Part shown: piece by piece, positions 13,961-22,579 of the stretch
Layout of the letters: each line of letters starts with the position of its first letter
Numbering within the stretch: the first letter of the stretch is position 1
Virus record (IMG/VR): IMGVR_UViG_3300044736_000014
Coordinates: 1-41,542 of that record
Length of the DNA stretch: 41,542 bases
Direction: 5' to 3' (one strand)
Source: a virus
Position numbers and translations under genes: made by a program
The notes under the pieces: model-generated
Told to the model about the DNA's origin: nothing
The model's database searches: none
What the model saw: the letters and a program-made list of their open reading frames with translations, nothing else

Positions 13961-16575
13961 TGGCGAACAAACAGCTCGTCGTCACCTACGGGGCCGATGC
14001 CAGTCCGATCAAGAAGGCCACCAAGGAGATCGAGGACGCCCATAGCCAGATGGGTTCCAAGGTCATCTCATCCGGCAAGGACATGGTGGCGTCGTTCGAA
14101 AAACTCGGGAACGCCTTCGGCATCAATCTCGGTCCCTTCAAGTCCATCGCTGAGCATGGGCTCGACGCCTTCAAGAAATTGCAGAGCGAGGGCGGTGCGG
14201 CCCTCAAAGGGGTTGAGAGCGCCGCCAAGGACGCCGGGGGTGGGGTCGGGGGTCTCGGTTCGGGAATAGCCGGCCTTGCGGCCCCGATGGCGATTGGAGT
14301 CGGGGCCGCGGTAGGCATCGGCGTGGCCATGATGAAAATGGCTGGTACGGCTGCCGAAGTCGCCGGGGAGATCCGCAAGCTCCAGGCGGTCACCGGGGCC
14401 AGTGCCGAGGATGCTTCCCGGCTGCGGTTCGAGTTCGTCCACTTCGGCGTAGACGCTGAGGCGGGCGGAACGGCGCTGGTCAAGTTCTCGAGGAACCTGG
14501 AGGAGGGCAGCGCCAAGTTCAAGGGCTGGTTCACCGAGGCCGACCTTGCCCACATGAAGGGCCAGGACCTGACCAAGGATCTCCCGCTGCTGGCCGAGAA
14601 GTACCAGTCGCTGGGGACCGCCGTCGAGAGGAACACCTTCCTGCTGGACGTGTTCGGCAAGGGCGGGACGGTGTTGCGCCCGATCCTTGCAGCCAACGCC
14701 GAAGACATCGCCCGGGTGGGGCGCGAGGCGGACAAGCTCGGGCTGACCTTCTCCCAGAAGGGACTGGCTGACGCCAAGGCGTACACCATCGCCCAACGGG
14801 ACCTGGGCGAGGCCATGAAGGGGCTCGAAGTCCAGATCGGCAAGGGCGTCATCCCAGCTGTCACCGGGTTCACCAGCAGTCTCACCAAGGCCATCGCCAG
14901 CATTACGTCGCTCAACGACAAGATGAAGAGCGCCACGGGAGGGGCCTTCGGGCTCGGGAACGCCTTCCAGGCCCTGATGGGGACTCCCTACAGCGCCAAG
15001 GCGATGGAGAACGCCGCCGCTACGGACAAGGCCCGTCTCGCCGTCGAGGCTGACAACCAAGCCCTTCAGGAGAACGCCGCTGAGGCCGAGAAGGCAGCGA
15101 AGGCTGAGGAGGCGCTGACCGACAAGATCGTCAAGAGCTTCGCTCCCCTGAGTAGCGCCATCTCCGGGATTGCCTCGCTGGACAAATCCACGGCGTCCGC
15201 GGCCAAGTCGAGCGACCAGTACGCCTACGACCTCCAGAACCTGAACGAATTGCAGAAGGACGGAGTCATAAACACGAAGGCCCTCGACGCGGCCATAAAG
15301 GGCATCGAATCCACCTCGCGGGCGACGGAGACGGCACAGGTCGCACTGGTCAAGGCTGGTGACACCGTCACGGCGGCGCTCAAGAAGGAGGCCGACGCGG
15401 CGCAGGCCCTCCAGACCCTGCTTGGGGGGCCGAGTGCCACGGACCAGGCCAAGGCTGAGGAGGACGTCGGCAAGGCGAAGGACGCCAACACCCGGGCATC
15501 CCTGAGCCTCCAGGACGCCATCGACGCTGAGAACAAGCTGAAGGCCAGCGGCACAGCGACGGACCGCCAGTTGCTTGACGCCTCTCTCGCCGTCAACGCT
15601 GCCCGCTTCGGGGAGACTGATGCTGTCCGGGCTCAGGGGGTGGCTGAGCAGGCGCTGTACGACCTCCAGCACGCCGCCGACGCCGGCTCGAAGCAGCGGG
15701 TCACGGCCGAGGACAACCTGAAAACGGCCCACGATGCCGTCACGGACTCGCTGCGGGCACAGGCCGATGCCGTCCGGGCCGTGTCCGACGCACAGAAGGC
15801 CGAGAAGGACGCCGCCACCGCGCTGCAGGTGGCCCAGGCCCCGGATGAGGCGATGGTCAAGGCCATCTCGGACGCTGAGCGGACCTTGGCGAAGGACACG
15901 CAATCGGCCGGGGGAGCAATCTCCGGGCTGGCCAGCACGACGGCCATCAGCTTCGCCGAGATCAAGACCCAACTCACCCAGCAGATCACCGATATGAACA
16001 ACTGGGCGACGAACCTCAAGTTCCTCGTCGAGCACGGCGTCTCGGACTCTGTCCTGGGGCCGCTGGCCGAGATGGGGCCGAAGGCGGGCCCCGCTCTGCA
16101 AGCCCTCCGTGACGAGGTGGCTCAGCATGGCGCCGGGGCCATCAACGACCTGGGGGCCGGGATCACCGCGGCCGAGCAGAAGGTGAACGACGCGCTGGCG
16201 GCCGAGCACGCTGGGATCCAGACGTTCTTCCTCCAGAACCCGATCGTGGTCGCTGCGGACCTGCGGTTCTCCAAGGACCAGATCGCGGCCATGCAGGCGT
16301 TCGCGGGCCAGAGCGTGCAGCGGGCCGGGGGGGCTCAGGCATTCGCCGAGGGTGGCATCGTGAAAGGCCCGTACGGCTCGCCGCAGTTGATCGTTGCCCA
16401 TGCGGGCGAAGAGGTGATTCCGCTCGGGGGCGGCACGGGCAGCTCGGGCGGCAACACGTACGTGGTCAACGTGAACGTGGGGGGCAGCGTTGCGTCCGAG
16501 CACGATCTGACCAATGCGATCTACGAGCAGCTACTTGAGTTCAAGCGGCGGCAGGGCACGCTGGGCCTCGCCTAG
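13960..16575 (+). CDS. tape measure protein
   Basis: This 871-residue protein sets tail length and is ejected with DNA. It is the longest gene of the window and follows the chaperone. It is rich in Ala, Lys, Asp and Glu with long heptad stretches (residues about 350-660). A hydrophobic, Gly/Ala-rich segment at about 103-135 (APMAIGVGAAVGIGVAMMKM) could cross the host membrane. The C-terminus contains FAEGGIVKGPYGSPQLIVAHAGE, a typical end motif of tape measure proteins. No peptidase or lytic domain was seen. Confidence 0.9.
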   Translation: MANKQLVVTYGADASPIKKATKEIEDAHSQMGSKVISSGKDMVASFEKLGNAFGINLGPFKSIAEHGLDAFKKLQSEGGAALKGVESAAKDAGGGVGGLGSGIAGLAAPMAIGVGAAVGIGVAMMKMAGTAAEVAGEIRKLQAVTGASAEDASRLRFEFVHFGVDAEAGGTALVKFSRNLEEGSAKFKGWFTEADLAHMKGQDLTKDLPLLAEKYQSLGTAVERNTFLLDVFGKGGTVLRPILAANAEDIARVGREADKLGLTFSQKGLADAKAYTIAQRDLGEAMKGLEVQIGKGVIPAVTGFTSSLTKAIASITSLNDKMKSATGGAFGLGNAFQALMGTPYSAKAMENAAATDKARLAVEADNQALQENAAEAEKAAKAEEALTDKIVKSFAPLSSAISGIASLDKSTASAAKSSDQYAYDLQNLNELQKDGVINTKALDAAIKGIESTSRATETAQVALVKAGDTVTAALKKEADAAQALQTLLGGPSATDQAKAEEDVGKAKDANTRASLSLQDAIDAENKLKASGTATDRQLLDASLAVNAARFGETDAVRAQGVAEQALYDLQHAADAGSKQRVTAEDNLKTAHDAVTDSLRAQADAVRAVSDAQKAEKDAATALQVAQAPDEAMVKAISDAERTLAKDTQSAGGAISGLASTTAISFAEIKTQLTQQITDMNNWATNLKFLVEHGVSDSVLGPLAEMGPKAGPALQALRDEVAQHGAGAINDLGAGITAAEQKVNDALAAEHAGIQTFFLQNPIVVAADLRFSKDQIAAMQAFAGQSVQRAGGAQAFAEGGIVKGPYGSPQLIVAHAGEEVIPLGGGTGSSGGNTYVVNVNVGGSVASEHDLTNAIYEQLLEFKRRQGTLGLA

Positions 16576-17258
16576 TGGCTATCTCCCTCGTGGGCTCACC
16601 TGTGACCGGTTCCGGCGTGACGACGCTGTCACTCAACCCTACGGCCATCGGCAACGGGTTTGTGCTGTACGTGAGCATCCCCGACAACGTCAGCCATGTG
16701 ACCTCGGTTACCGGCGGTAACTGCACCTGGAGCGGGCCTATTGCGGGGCCGACGGTGGACACGAACGGGACCCCGAAGACGCACGAGAAGTGGCTGGGCA
16801 CGGCAACGGCGACGGGTGCACAGACGCTGACCGTGGCGAACTCGGCTTCATCCGTCATGGACCTCGACGCGCAGCAGGCAAGCTCGGGGCTGGGGGCCAC
16901 GACGGTATGGGCCAAGGACGGGAGCCAGAGCGGCTTTGCCAACAACGCCAGCAGCACGACGCTGACCTACCCGACCCTCACGCCGGCCGCTGCTGCCTGG
17001 TACGTCGGCCATGGGCGGGCGCCCAGCGGGACGACGCTGTCGGGGGCCACGGCGGGCTTCACCTACACCGTGGACGCCAACGGGAACCAGTTCATCAACA
17101 ACCCGAACGTGTCGGCCGCCAGCTCGCCCACCGGCACATCGGGCGCGGCCACGGTGAGCCATTGCATCGGCGTGCTCATCAAGGCGTCCCTGCCCGCTGC
17201 CTCCGGGATCCTTGTCCCGCCCCGCCTCAAGGTCGCTGTCCGAGCGACGTTCACGTAA
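16575..17258 (+). CDS. tail-associated beta-rich protein
   Basis: This 227-residue protein starts at a GTG sharing one base with the tape measure stop. It is dominated by Thr, Ser, Gly and Ala with repeated strands (TGAQTLTVANSASSVMDLDAQ, TTLTYPTLTPAAAAWYVGHG). Such immunoglobulin- or fibronectin-like folds are common in distal tail proteins. Only position and composition support a tail role. The C-terminal VPPRLKVAVRATFT is followed by AAGGAG for the next gene. Confidence 0.55.
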   Translation: MAISLVGSPVTGSGVTTLSLNPTAIGNGFVLYVSIPDNVSHVTSVTGGNCTWSGPIAGPTVDTNGTPKTHEKWLGTATATGAQTLTVANSASSVMDLDAQQASSGLGATTVWAKDGSQSGFANNASSTTLTYPTLTPAAAAWYVGHGRAPSGTTLSGATAGFTYTVDANGNQFINNPNVSAASSPTGTSGAATVSHCIGVLIKASLPAASGILVPPRLKVAVRATFT

Positions 17259-17268
17259 GGAGAACCCA

Positions 17269-17775
17269 GTGTCCGAGAAGCTTTATAAGGTCACCAACGG
17301 GCCGATGGTGACGACTGCCGGGCCCGCCAAGGTGACGACCGGCACCGCCATCAAGACCATGTTGCAGGTCAAGCCGGGGGCCAATGATCCCCTCCGGGTA
17401 GTGGAGTGGGGCATCTCGTTCGACGCCGCGGCGCTGGCTACCCCGATCCTGATCGAGCTGGTGGAGACAGGCACGGTTGCGGCCACGGTCACGGCCTACG
17501 TGGCGAACGACGTGCAGCCCTACAACGATCCGAACGCCCCGGCCTCCAACTTGCAGGTAGGCACCGCAGCGAGCGGGTACACCTCCTCGGCTGAGGGATC
17601 CATCGTGGCCAGCCGTAGCCTCGACGAGCAGTTGTGGGACCCGGCCATGCCATACAAGAACCAGTTCCCGCAGTACCGGGAACCGGAATTCAAGGCGGGC
17701 AGCATCGGACGGATCCGGGTGACGTCCGGCGTGGCCTATGGGTGCCTCTGCTACATCATCTACGCCGAGGGCTAG
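17269..17775 (+). CDS. hypothetical tail protein
   Basis: The start at GTG 17269 is set by AAGGAG at 17258-17263. The 168-residue product is beta-rich with LYKVTNGPMVTTAGPAKVTTG, and later VVEWGISFDAAALATPILIELVE and RIRVTSGVAYGCLCYIIYAEG. The pattern (an effect of chain symmetry on repeated strands) resembles small tail or decoration proteins in actinophages, which are poorly characterised. No catalytic motif was seen. Confidence 0.55.
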   Translation: MSEKLYKVTNGPMVTTAGPAKVTTGTAIKTMLQVKPGANDPLRVVEWGISFDAAALATPILIELVETGTVAATVTAYVANDVQPYNDPNAPASNLQVGTAASGYTSSAEGSIVASRSLDEQLWDPAMPYKNQFPQYREPEFKAGSIGRIRVTSGVAYGCLCYIIYAEG

Positions 17776-17778
17776 ACC

Positions 17779-19710
17779 TTGCCGTACCCCGGGCGCACCT
17801 ACCCGATCCGGCGCCGTGTGCCGTCCCTGCTGTTCGGCGGGGCCACGTCGCTCATCACCAACGTGTCAGGCAACTGGCCCACGCCGAAGCTGGAGTGGAG
17901 CCCGACGACGAACCCGGCAGACGCGCCCGTGTGGGTGGACATCACGTCGAAGCTGCGGCGGTTCAGCATCAACCGGGGGCGGCGCAACTGGCTCTCCCAG
18001 ATGAGCCCGGGGACGGCCACCTTCGACCTCGACAACACGGCGGGGGACTTCACGCCGGCCAACGCCTCGAGCACCTACTACCCGAACGTGATCCCCGGCA
18101 AGCGGGTCCGGTTCAGCGTCTCGTTCGGGGGCGTGACCTACAACCGCTACGTGGGGTTCACCACGGGCTACCCGACCGGCTGGAAGAACACCGACAGCCA
18201 GGTCACGCTCACCTGTGTCGATGGGCTGGGGCTGCTCAACCTGGCGCTGATGAACGGCGTCTATGCCATGTCGGTGCTGGCCGATTCCCCGACGGCGTTC
18301 TATGAGTTCAAGGAGTCCTCGGGGCCGACGGCGGTGGACGCCTCCCCGAACCGCAACGCCGGGATCTACAGCGCCAGCGGGATCACCTGGGCGCAGGTGG
18401 ACCCGATCACCGACGGCAGCGACCATGCCGTCCAGTTCGACGGGCAACACGGCTACGTCACCACGCCCAGTTTCAGCATGTCGTCGAACTGGAGCGTCGA
18501 GGCATGGTTCCTGGCCCCGTCCGCGACCAACGTGCAGACCATCGTCGCCAGCGACCAAACCCTCTACCCAAGGTGGAGCATCACGGTTGGCGGGGCCGGG
18601 ATAGGGGTCATCGACGCCAACGTGGCCTACTCGGACGCCACCACGACGACGTACACATCGCTGGCGACGAACTACGCCGACGGGGCTTGGCACCATGTTG
18701 TCCTGACCTGGAGCGCCGGGAACATCCTGACGCTCTACGTGGACGGGGTGAGCAACTCTTCGGGCTCGTCGGTAGCCGCCACGTTCCCCACCCGGCCGAT
18801 CACCATCGGGCCGGTCGACGAGGGCTCGGGGGCCACGACGCTGAACATGGTCGCGGTGGCAATCTGGACGGGGACCACACTTTCGGCCGTGCGGGTGCTG
18901 GCCCACTACCAGGCCCGGAACGCCTGGCTCAACGACCTGTCGAACGCTCGCATCAGCCATGTGCTGGACGCCGTGAGCTGGTCGAACAGTGACCGCAACA
19001 TCCTCGGGATCGGTTCGTCCACCCTGTCGTCGGCCGACGACGCCGCCGGGAAGTCGGCACTGGCGGCCATCAACGAGGCGACGACGAGTGAGAACGGGCT
19101 GACGTTCATCGACCAGTCCGGGCGGCTGACGTTCATCCCCCGGAACCTGCTCCAGCTGGCGCCGTACAGCACGTCGCAAGGGACCTTCGGGGACAACGTG
19201 GCGGAGATCGCCTACCCGATGGGCGACGGCAAGATCACGCTGGACGATCAGGACCTGTGGACCCAGGTCAACGTCCAGCGCAAGGGGGGGCCGCTGTTCA
19301 CCGCGACGGCTTCGACCGCGGTGGTCAACCAGTTCTATACCGTGCGTCGGCCGGCAACGGTCACGTCGCTGGCGAACAACGATGTCGAGCCCCAGCAGCT
19401 TGCCAACTGGCTCATGAACCAGTCCTCGGTCGCTGCGCCCCGGGTGGACACCATCAACATGAAGGGGACCGCGGGCAACTTGGCGAACATCCTGCCTCGG
19501 GAGCTCGGGGACCTCGTGACCTACAAGGGGCGGCCCGCAGGGGTCGGGACCGTCTCACAGGCCGCCAGAATCCTGGGGATGAAGGAGTCAGGGGACCTCA
19601 AGGAGCGCGTCTACCACACGTCGTGGCTGCTGTTCGCCCGGGAGCCGCAGGCGATGGTCTGGAGCGATGCCACGTACGGTTTCTGGGACACGTATCCCTG
19701 GGGGATCTGA
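17779..19710 (+). CDS. minor tail protein with LamG-like domain
   Basis: This 643-residue protein starts at TTG 17779. The first 150 residues resemble tail-hub proteins (SKLRRFSINRGRRNWLSQMSPGTA, then VTLTCVDGLGLLN). Residues about 170-385 form a concanavalin/LamG-like jelly roll: FYEFKESSGPTAVDASPNRNAGIY, AVQFDGQHGYVTTP, WSVEAWFLAP and GAWHHVVLTWSAGNILTLYVDG. Such domains bind sugars. The C-terminal part continues as hub-like sequence with VQRKGGPLF and QLANWLMN. It probably helps tail-tip binding to the host surface. Confidence 0.82.
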   Translation: MPYPGRTYPIRRRVPSLLFGGATSLITNVSGNWPTPKLEWSPTTNPADAPVWVDITSKLRRFSINRGRRNWLSQMSPGTATFDLDNTAGDFTPANASSTYYPNVIPGKRVRFSVSFGGVTYNRYVGFTTGYPTGWKNTDSQVTLTCVDGLGLLNLALMNGVYAMSVLADSPTAFYEFKESSGPTAVDASPNRNAGIYSASGITWAQVDPITDGSDHAVQFDGQHGYVTTPSFSMSSNWSVEAWFLAPSATNVQTIVASDQTLYPRWSITVGGAGIGVIDANVAYSDATTTTYTSLATNYADGAWHHVVLTWSAGNILTLYVDGVSNSSGSSVAATFPTRPITIGPVDEGSGATTLNMVAVAIWTGTTLSAVRVLAHYQARNAWLNDLSNARISHVLDAVSWSNSDRNILGIGSSTLSSADDAAGKSALAAINEATTSENGLTFIDQSGRLTFIPRNLLQLAPYSTSQGTFGDNVAEIAYPMGDGKITLDDQDLWTQVNVQRKGGPLFTATASTAVVNQFYTVRRPATVTSLANNDVEPQQLANWLMNQSSVAAPRVDTINMKGTAGNLANILPRELGDLVTYKGRPAGVGTVSQAARILGMKESGDLKERVYHTSWLLFAREPQAMVWSDATYGFWDTYPWGI

Positions 19711-20340
19711 GTGGCGACCTGGACGACCACCTCAGACGTCGCAGCCGGGGGCGCCGTAGCCTCGGCCACCGACCGCAACGCCATGATCGGGGCCGGCGGC
19801 AACCTCCAGTACCTCTACGACGGGCGGGTCTACAAGATCGCCGAGTTCGTGCTGGGCATCGTGACGGCCAGCGTGACCTTCTCCAGCATCCCGGGCACCT
19901 ACCGGCACCTCGTCATCCCCTGGGGAGCCCGGGGCGACAATGCCACCGCCTCAACGGCTCTGGTCATGCAGGCCAACGGCGACACCACGGCCAATTACGA
20001 CTCCGAGCTCTACCAGTTCCACGGATCGGTTTCGGGTCCGTTTGTGCAAGAACTGATCGGGACGGCTACCCCCGCGGTAGGCGACCTCGCGGCCGCAAGC
20101 GCGCCGGCCGGGTTCGCCGGGGGTGGGGTGATCGAGATTCAGAACTACGCAGGAACGACGTTCAACAAGCAGGCCACGGGTCGAAGCGCCTTCAAAGGGG
20201 CCAACACCACGGGCAACATCAACCACGAGATCGAGGCGTGGTTTTGGCGCAACAGCGCAGCCATCACGGCGATAAAGCTGCTGCCGGGGGCAGGGAACTT
20301 CGTGGCTGGGTCCATGTTCCAGCTTTACGGGTGCAACTGA
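19711..20340 (+). CDS. tail tip or fibre protein
   Basis: This 209-residue protein starts at GTG one base after the LamG protein stop. It contains an N-terminal segment common to tail-tip genes (ATDRNAMIGAGGNLQYLYDGRVYK) and then a beta-rich domain with GTYRHLVIPWGARGD, GVIEIQNYAGTTF, and a final strand MFQLYGCN. The pattern resembles short receptor-binding or fibre proteins. No enzyme motif was recognised. Confidence 0.6.
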   Translation: MATWTTTSDVAAGGAVASATDRNAMIGAGGNLQYLYDGRVYKIAEFVLGIVTASVTFSSIPGTYRHLVIPWGARGDNATASTALVMQANGDTTANYDSELYQFHGSVSGPFVQELIGTATPAVGDLAAASAPAGFAGGGVIEIQNYAGTTFNKQATGRSAFKGANTTGNINHEIEAWFWRNSAAITAIKLLPGAGNFVAGSMFQLYGCN

Positions 20341-20341
20341 C

Positions 20342-20656
20342 ATGACCAACCGGACGGAGATCAACTGCGCCACTGGGCAAGCCGCCTCGGTACCTCTGAC
20401 GGCCGCCGAGCAGGCGGCGTTCGACGCGGCTCTGGCCGCGGCTCCCGCTCTGGAAGCTGCCCGGCTGGCGGCGCTCGGCAACGCCCGGACCTTGCAGACC
20501 AACGTCGCTGGGGCGCTCGCCCGGTTGCGCCAGATCGCCGCTGCGGACCCGAACACGGTCACGCTCCCCCAGGTGGCGGGGGCCGTGAAAGACCTCGCCA
20601 CCGATGTGCTGTTCCTCGCCCGGGTCGTCTCCCAGCAGTACGACGGGACCAGCTAA
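20342..20656 (+). CDS. small helical tail-region protein
   Basis: A 104-residue, Ala-rich helical protein. Its composition (AEQAAFDAALAAAPALEAARLAAL) and last part (VKDLATDVLFLARVVSQQYDG) resemble short proteins encoded next to tail fibres, some of which act as fibre assembly helpers. No motif gives a function. It is separated from the lysis genes by a 36-bp gap. Confidence 0.5.
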   Translation: MTNRTEINCATGQAASVPLTAAEQAAFDAALAAAPALEAARLAALGNARTLQTNVAGALARLRQIAAADPNTVTLPQVAGAVKDLATDVLFLARVVSQQYDGTS

Positions 20657-20692
20657 CTCTAGGCGTCTGAGACAACGTGGGAGAATGAGGCC

Positions 20693-21538
20693 ATGGACAT
20701 CCCGTTCTTGCAGGCAAAGTTCTACACGCCAGTCGGCGGACGCCGGATCATCTGGCTCGTTCTCCACGACATGCAGGCACCCAACAAGGGGGGGATCGCC
20801 TCGGCCGTAGCCAACTACTTCCACACGATGGACGTGCCCCGGAAGAACGGGGCCAGCGCCCATGAGTGCATCGACGGCAGTTCGGTCGTCCAGTGCGTCC
20901 ATGACGGGGATGTGGCGTGGGCGGCACCGGATGCCAACTCTCTCGGCTACCACTTCGAGATGACGGGGTACGCCTCGCAGTCGACCAATGACTGGCTGGA
21001 CGCCTACGGCCACGACATGCTCAAGCTCGCCGCTGAGCGGGTTCGGGCCAAGGCTGACGAGCGTGGGATCCCGATCGTGTTCCGGCGGGCTCCCGACCTT
21101 GTAGCGGAGCTGCCGGGAGTCACGACGCACTACGAGTGCTCCAAGGCGTTCGGCGGGGACCACTGGGATCCAGGTCCCGGCTTCCCGATGGACTACTTCA
21201 TCTCGCTCGTTCTGGGGCAGGCCGCCCCCGTCCCGCCGTCCACCCCCCGACCGAAAGGACTGGCCGTGTACGACCCGCCGCTGCAAGTCCGCTCATTCCT
21301 GGCCCGTCCCGGGATCGGCGCCTGGGTCCTGTTCCCCGACGGCGGTATCGGAGCTCTCGGCGCTCCCGACCGGGGCAACGTTCACGGCAAGCCCTATTTC
21401 GCCAACATGACCGCGGACCATCTGGAGTTCCCGACCACGCCTGACGAACTCGCCCAAGCCGCAGCAAAGGGCTGGGGGCCGCAGGACTGCTACGTGATCG
21501 TGAGCACGGACGGCCACCGCTACGGGCCGGTGTTCTGA
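20693..21538 (+). CDS. endolysin, N-acetylmuramoyl-L-alanine amidase (Amidase_2 type)
   Basis: This 281-residue enzyme cuts the amide between MurNAc and L-Ala in peptidoglycan to release progeny. Residues 1-175 show the Amidase_2 pattern: zinc-binding His in IIWLVLHDMQ (about 24), ASAHECI (about 56), and HWDPGPGFP near 157 (the second His and catalytic region). A Pro-rich linker follows at about 178-195, then a C-terminal domain of about 85 residues rich in Gly, Phe and Pro with VLFPDGGIGALGAPD, probably cell-wall binding. It lacks a signal peptide, so export depends on a holin. GGGAG lies upstream. Confidence 0.88.
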   Translation: MDIPFLQAKFYTPVGGRRIIWLVLHDMQAPNKGGIASAVANYFHTMDVPRKNGASAHECIDGSSVVQCVHDGDVAWAAPDANSLGYHFEMTGYASQSTNDWLDAYGHDMLKLAAERVRAKADERGIPIVFRRAPDLVAELPGVTTHYECSKAFGGDHWDPGPGFPMDYFISLVLGQAAPVPPSTPRPKGLAVYDPPLQVRSFLARPGIGAWVLFPDGGIGALGAPDRGNVHGKPYFANMTADHLEFPTTPDELAQAAAKGWGPQDCYVIVSTDGHRYGPVF

Positions 21539-21931
21539 TTGGCGAACATCGTCGTCCTCATCACCACGGCCGTCATGGCGCTGGGCGCAAAGCCGCCTGC
21601 CCCTGTAAACTCTGAGGTGATTGCGGTGTCGAGAAGTGGTATCTCGCCTACTGCTCATAGCGTAGGAGTCTCCGGTTCGATTCCGGGCCCCCGCAACGTC
21701 CTCGCCTGTATCCGCCGCTGGGAATCCGCCACCAAAGGACTTTACCGGGCCATCTCGCCGGGCGGGTTGTACCGGGGCGCTTACCAATTTGACCTGTTGA
21801 CGTGGCTGGGCGTCGGGGGGAGTGGGGACCCGGCGCTTGCCACCCCAGCCGAGCAGGACTACCGGGCGGGGCTGCTGGTCGGGCTACGGGGGCTGGCGCC
21901 CTGGCCGACACCAGCTCGGAGGTGCGCGTGA
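21539..21931 (+). CDS. transglycosylase (Rpf-like) lysin, tRNA-like sequence in 5' part
   Basis: Residues from about 55 match the resuscitation-promoting-factor/lysozyme-like fold: CIRRWES with the catalytic Glu, SPGGLYRGAYQFDLLTW, GSGDPALATPAEQDYRAGLL and a closing WP. Such domains cleave glycan strands. The earlier residues (TTG at 21539) include a hydrophobic stretch, possibly a weak signal. The piece encoded by 21622-21695 reads as a tRNA-Met-like sequence. No start codon exists between that sequence and the domain, so translation must pass through it. Other starts: GTG 21617 or 21626. Confidence 0.65.
   Translation: MANIVVLITTAVMALGAKPPAPVNSEVIAVSRSGISPTAHSVGVSGSIPGPRNVLACIRRWESATKGLYRAISPGGLYRGAYQFDLLTWLGVGGSGDPALATPAEQDYRAGLLVGLRGLAPWPTPARRCA
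21622..21695 (+). tRNA. tRNA-Met(CAU)-like sequence, imperfect
   Basis: A near cloverleaf: acceptor TGCGGTG pairs 6 of 7 with CCCCGCA, D-arm GAGA/TCTC with an AGTGGTA loop, anticodon loop CTCATAG with CAT at 21656-21658 (stem CTAC/GTAG plus G-C with one bulged T), and T-arm TCCGG-TTCGATT-CCGGG. The end CCCCCGCAAC resembles initiator tRNA ends (CCCCGCAACCA), though CCA is not encoded. One extra C between T-stem and acceptor and the bulge make function doubtful. It could be a phage initiator-type tRNA, a relic, or an attachment core. Confidence 0.5.
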
Positions 21932-22143
21932 AGCCGATCACGGAGGCGGCGCTGGTGTGCCTGCTGCCGGGCCAGTGCCCGGGGTGCCGGGGCAAGCTCG
22001 AGGAGACGACGACCTGGCAACCGGCGCTGTTCGTTGCGTGCGACTACGGGGCCGCGACGGCGACGACCATCCGGCGGTGCCACGGGTGCGGATGGTGGAT
22101 CGCAACGGGCCAGCAGACGGTGAACCCCCGGGTGTTCGCATGA
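21928..22143 (+). CDS. zinc-ribbon microprotein
   Basis: GTG at 21928 overlaps the lysin stop and is preceded by CGGAGG, giving 71 residues. Two CxxC pairs (CPGC near residue 18 and CHGC near residue 51) form a zinc ribbon. A Trp-rich stretch GWWIATGQ follows. It belongs to the lysis-region run of overlapping genes but looks like a DNA- or protein-binding adaptor; no role is proven. Confidence 0.6.
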   Translation: MKPITEAALVCLLPGQCPGCRGKLEETTTWQPALFVACDYGAATATTIRRCHGCGWWIATGQQTVNPRVFA

Positions 22144-22241
22144 GGCGCAGCGAGATCATCGTGGTCCTGACCGCGGCGGCGCTGTGCACGGGCGGATTCG
22201 TCATGTTCCTGCTGTCGTTGCACCGGGCGGCGGTGCGGTGA
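22140..22241 (+). CDS. 33-residue membrane peptide
   Basis: ATGA-coupled to the zinc-ribbon gene. The peptide starts MRRSEIIVV, then one hydrophobic segment (about residues 6-27) and a basic end (LHRAAVR). Size and topology fit a tiny lysis-region membrane protein. It is the first of six small membrane-type genes in a row. The stop overlaps the next GTG. Confidence 0.5.
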   Translation: MRRSEIIVVLTAAALCTGGFVMFLLSLHRAAVR

Positions 22242-22579
22242 ATGTACCCGCCCTGCTGGCTTCCGTTGCTGTCGTGCTGGGAGCCGCGATCACGGGCGGC
22301 ATGGCCTGGCTCGTCACCCGGCGTACGTCGTCAGGCAAGATCGCCCGCTCGACGGCAGCGGATCTGTGGACTGCCAGCGACCAACTACAGACGCGCCTGC
22401 TGGCCGAGGTGGACCGGATGCAGCGCATCATCGACAGCCTCCGGACCGTCGTGGCTGCCATGACCACCGCGGACGTGGAGAAGTCGGCGGAACTGGTGCG
22501 GCTCCACGGCGTCATTGACGATCTGGAGGCTGCGGTGCGCTCATTGCGGGAGCTGGCAGCCGGACGGGTCACACCGTGA
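22238..22579 (+). CDS. membrane-anchored coiled-coil protein
   Basis: GTG at 22238 overlaps the previous TGA; 113 residues. Residues 3-24 form one membrane segment (LLASVAVVLGAAITGGMAWLV), followed by basic residues and a helical region with heptads (LLAEVDRMQRIIDSLRTVV, then VIDDLEAAVRSLREL). This layout recalls spanin- or holin-partner proteins, but actinophages often carry such genes without known function. Coupled by GTGA to the collagen-like gene. Confidence 0.55.
   Translation: MNVPALLASVAVVLGAAITGGMAWLVTRRTSSGKIARSTAADLWTASDQLQTRLLAEVDRMQRIIDSLRTVVAAMTTADVEKSAELVRLHGVIDDLEAAVRSLRELAAGRVTP

Noticed and set aside
14068-16503. 811-codon open frame on the minus strand across the tape measure gene
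   Set aside because: It mirrors a real gene. High-GC codon use leaves the opposite strand free of stops; composition is Arg/Gly/Leu-rich without motifs and no start signals exist.
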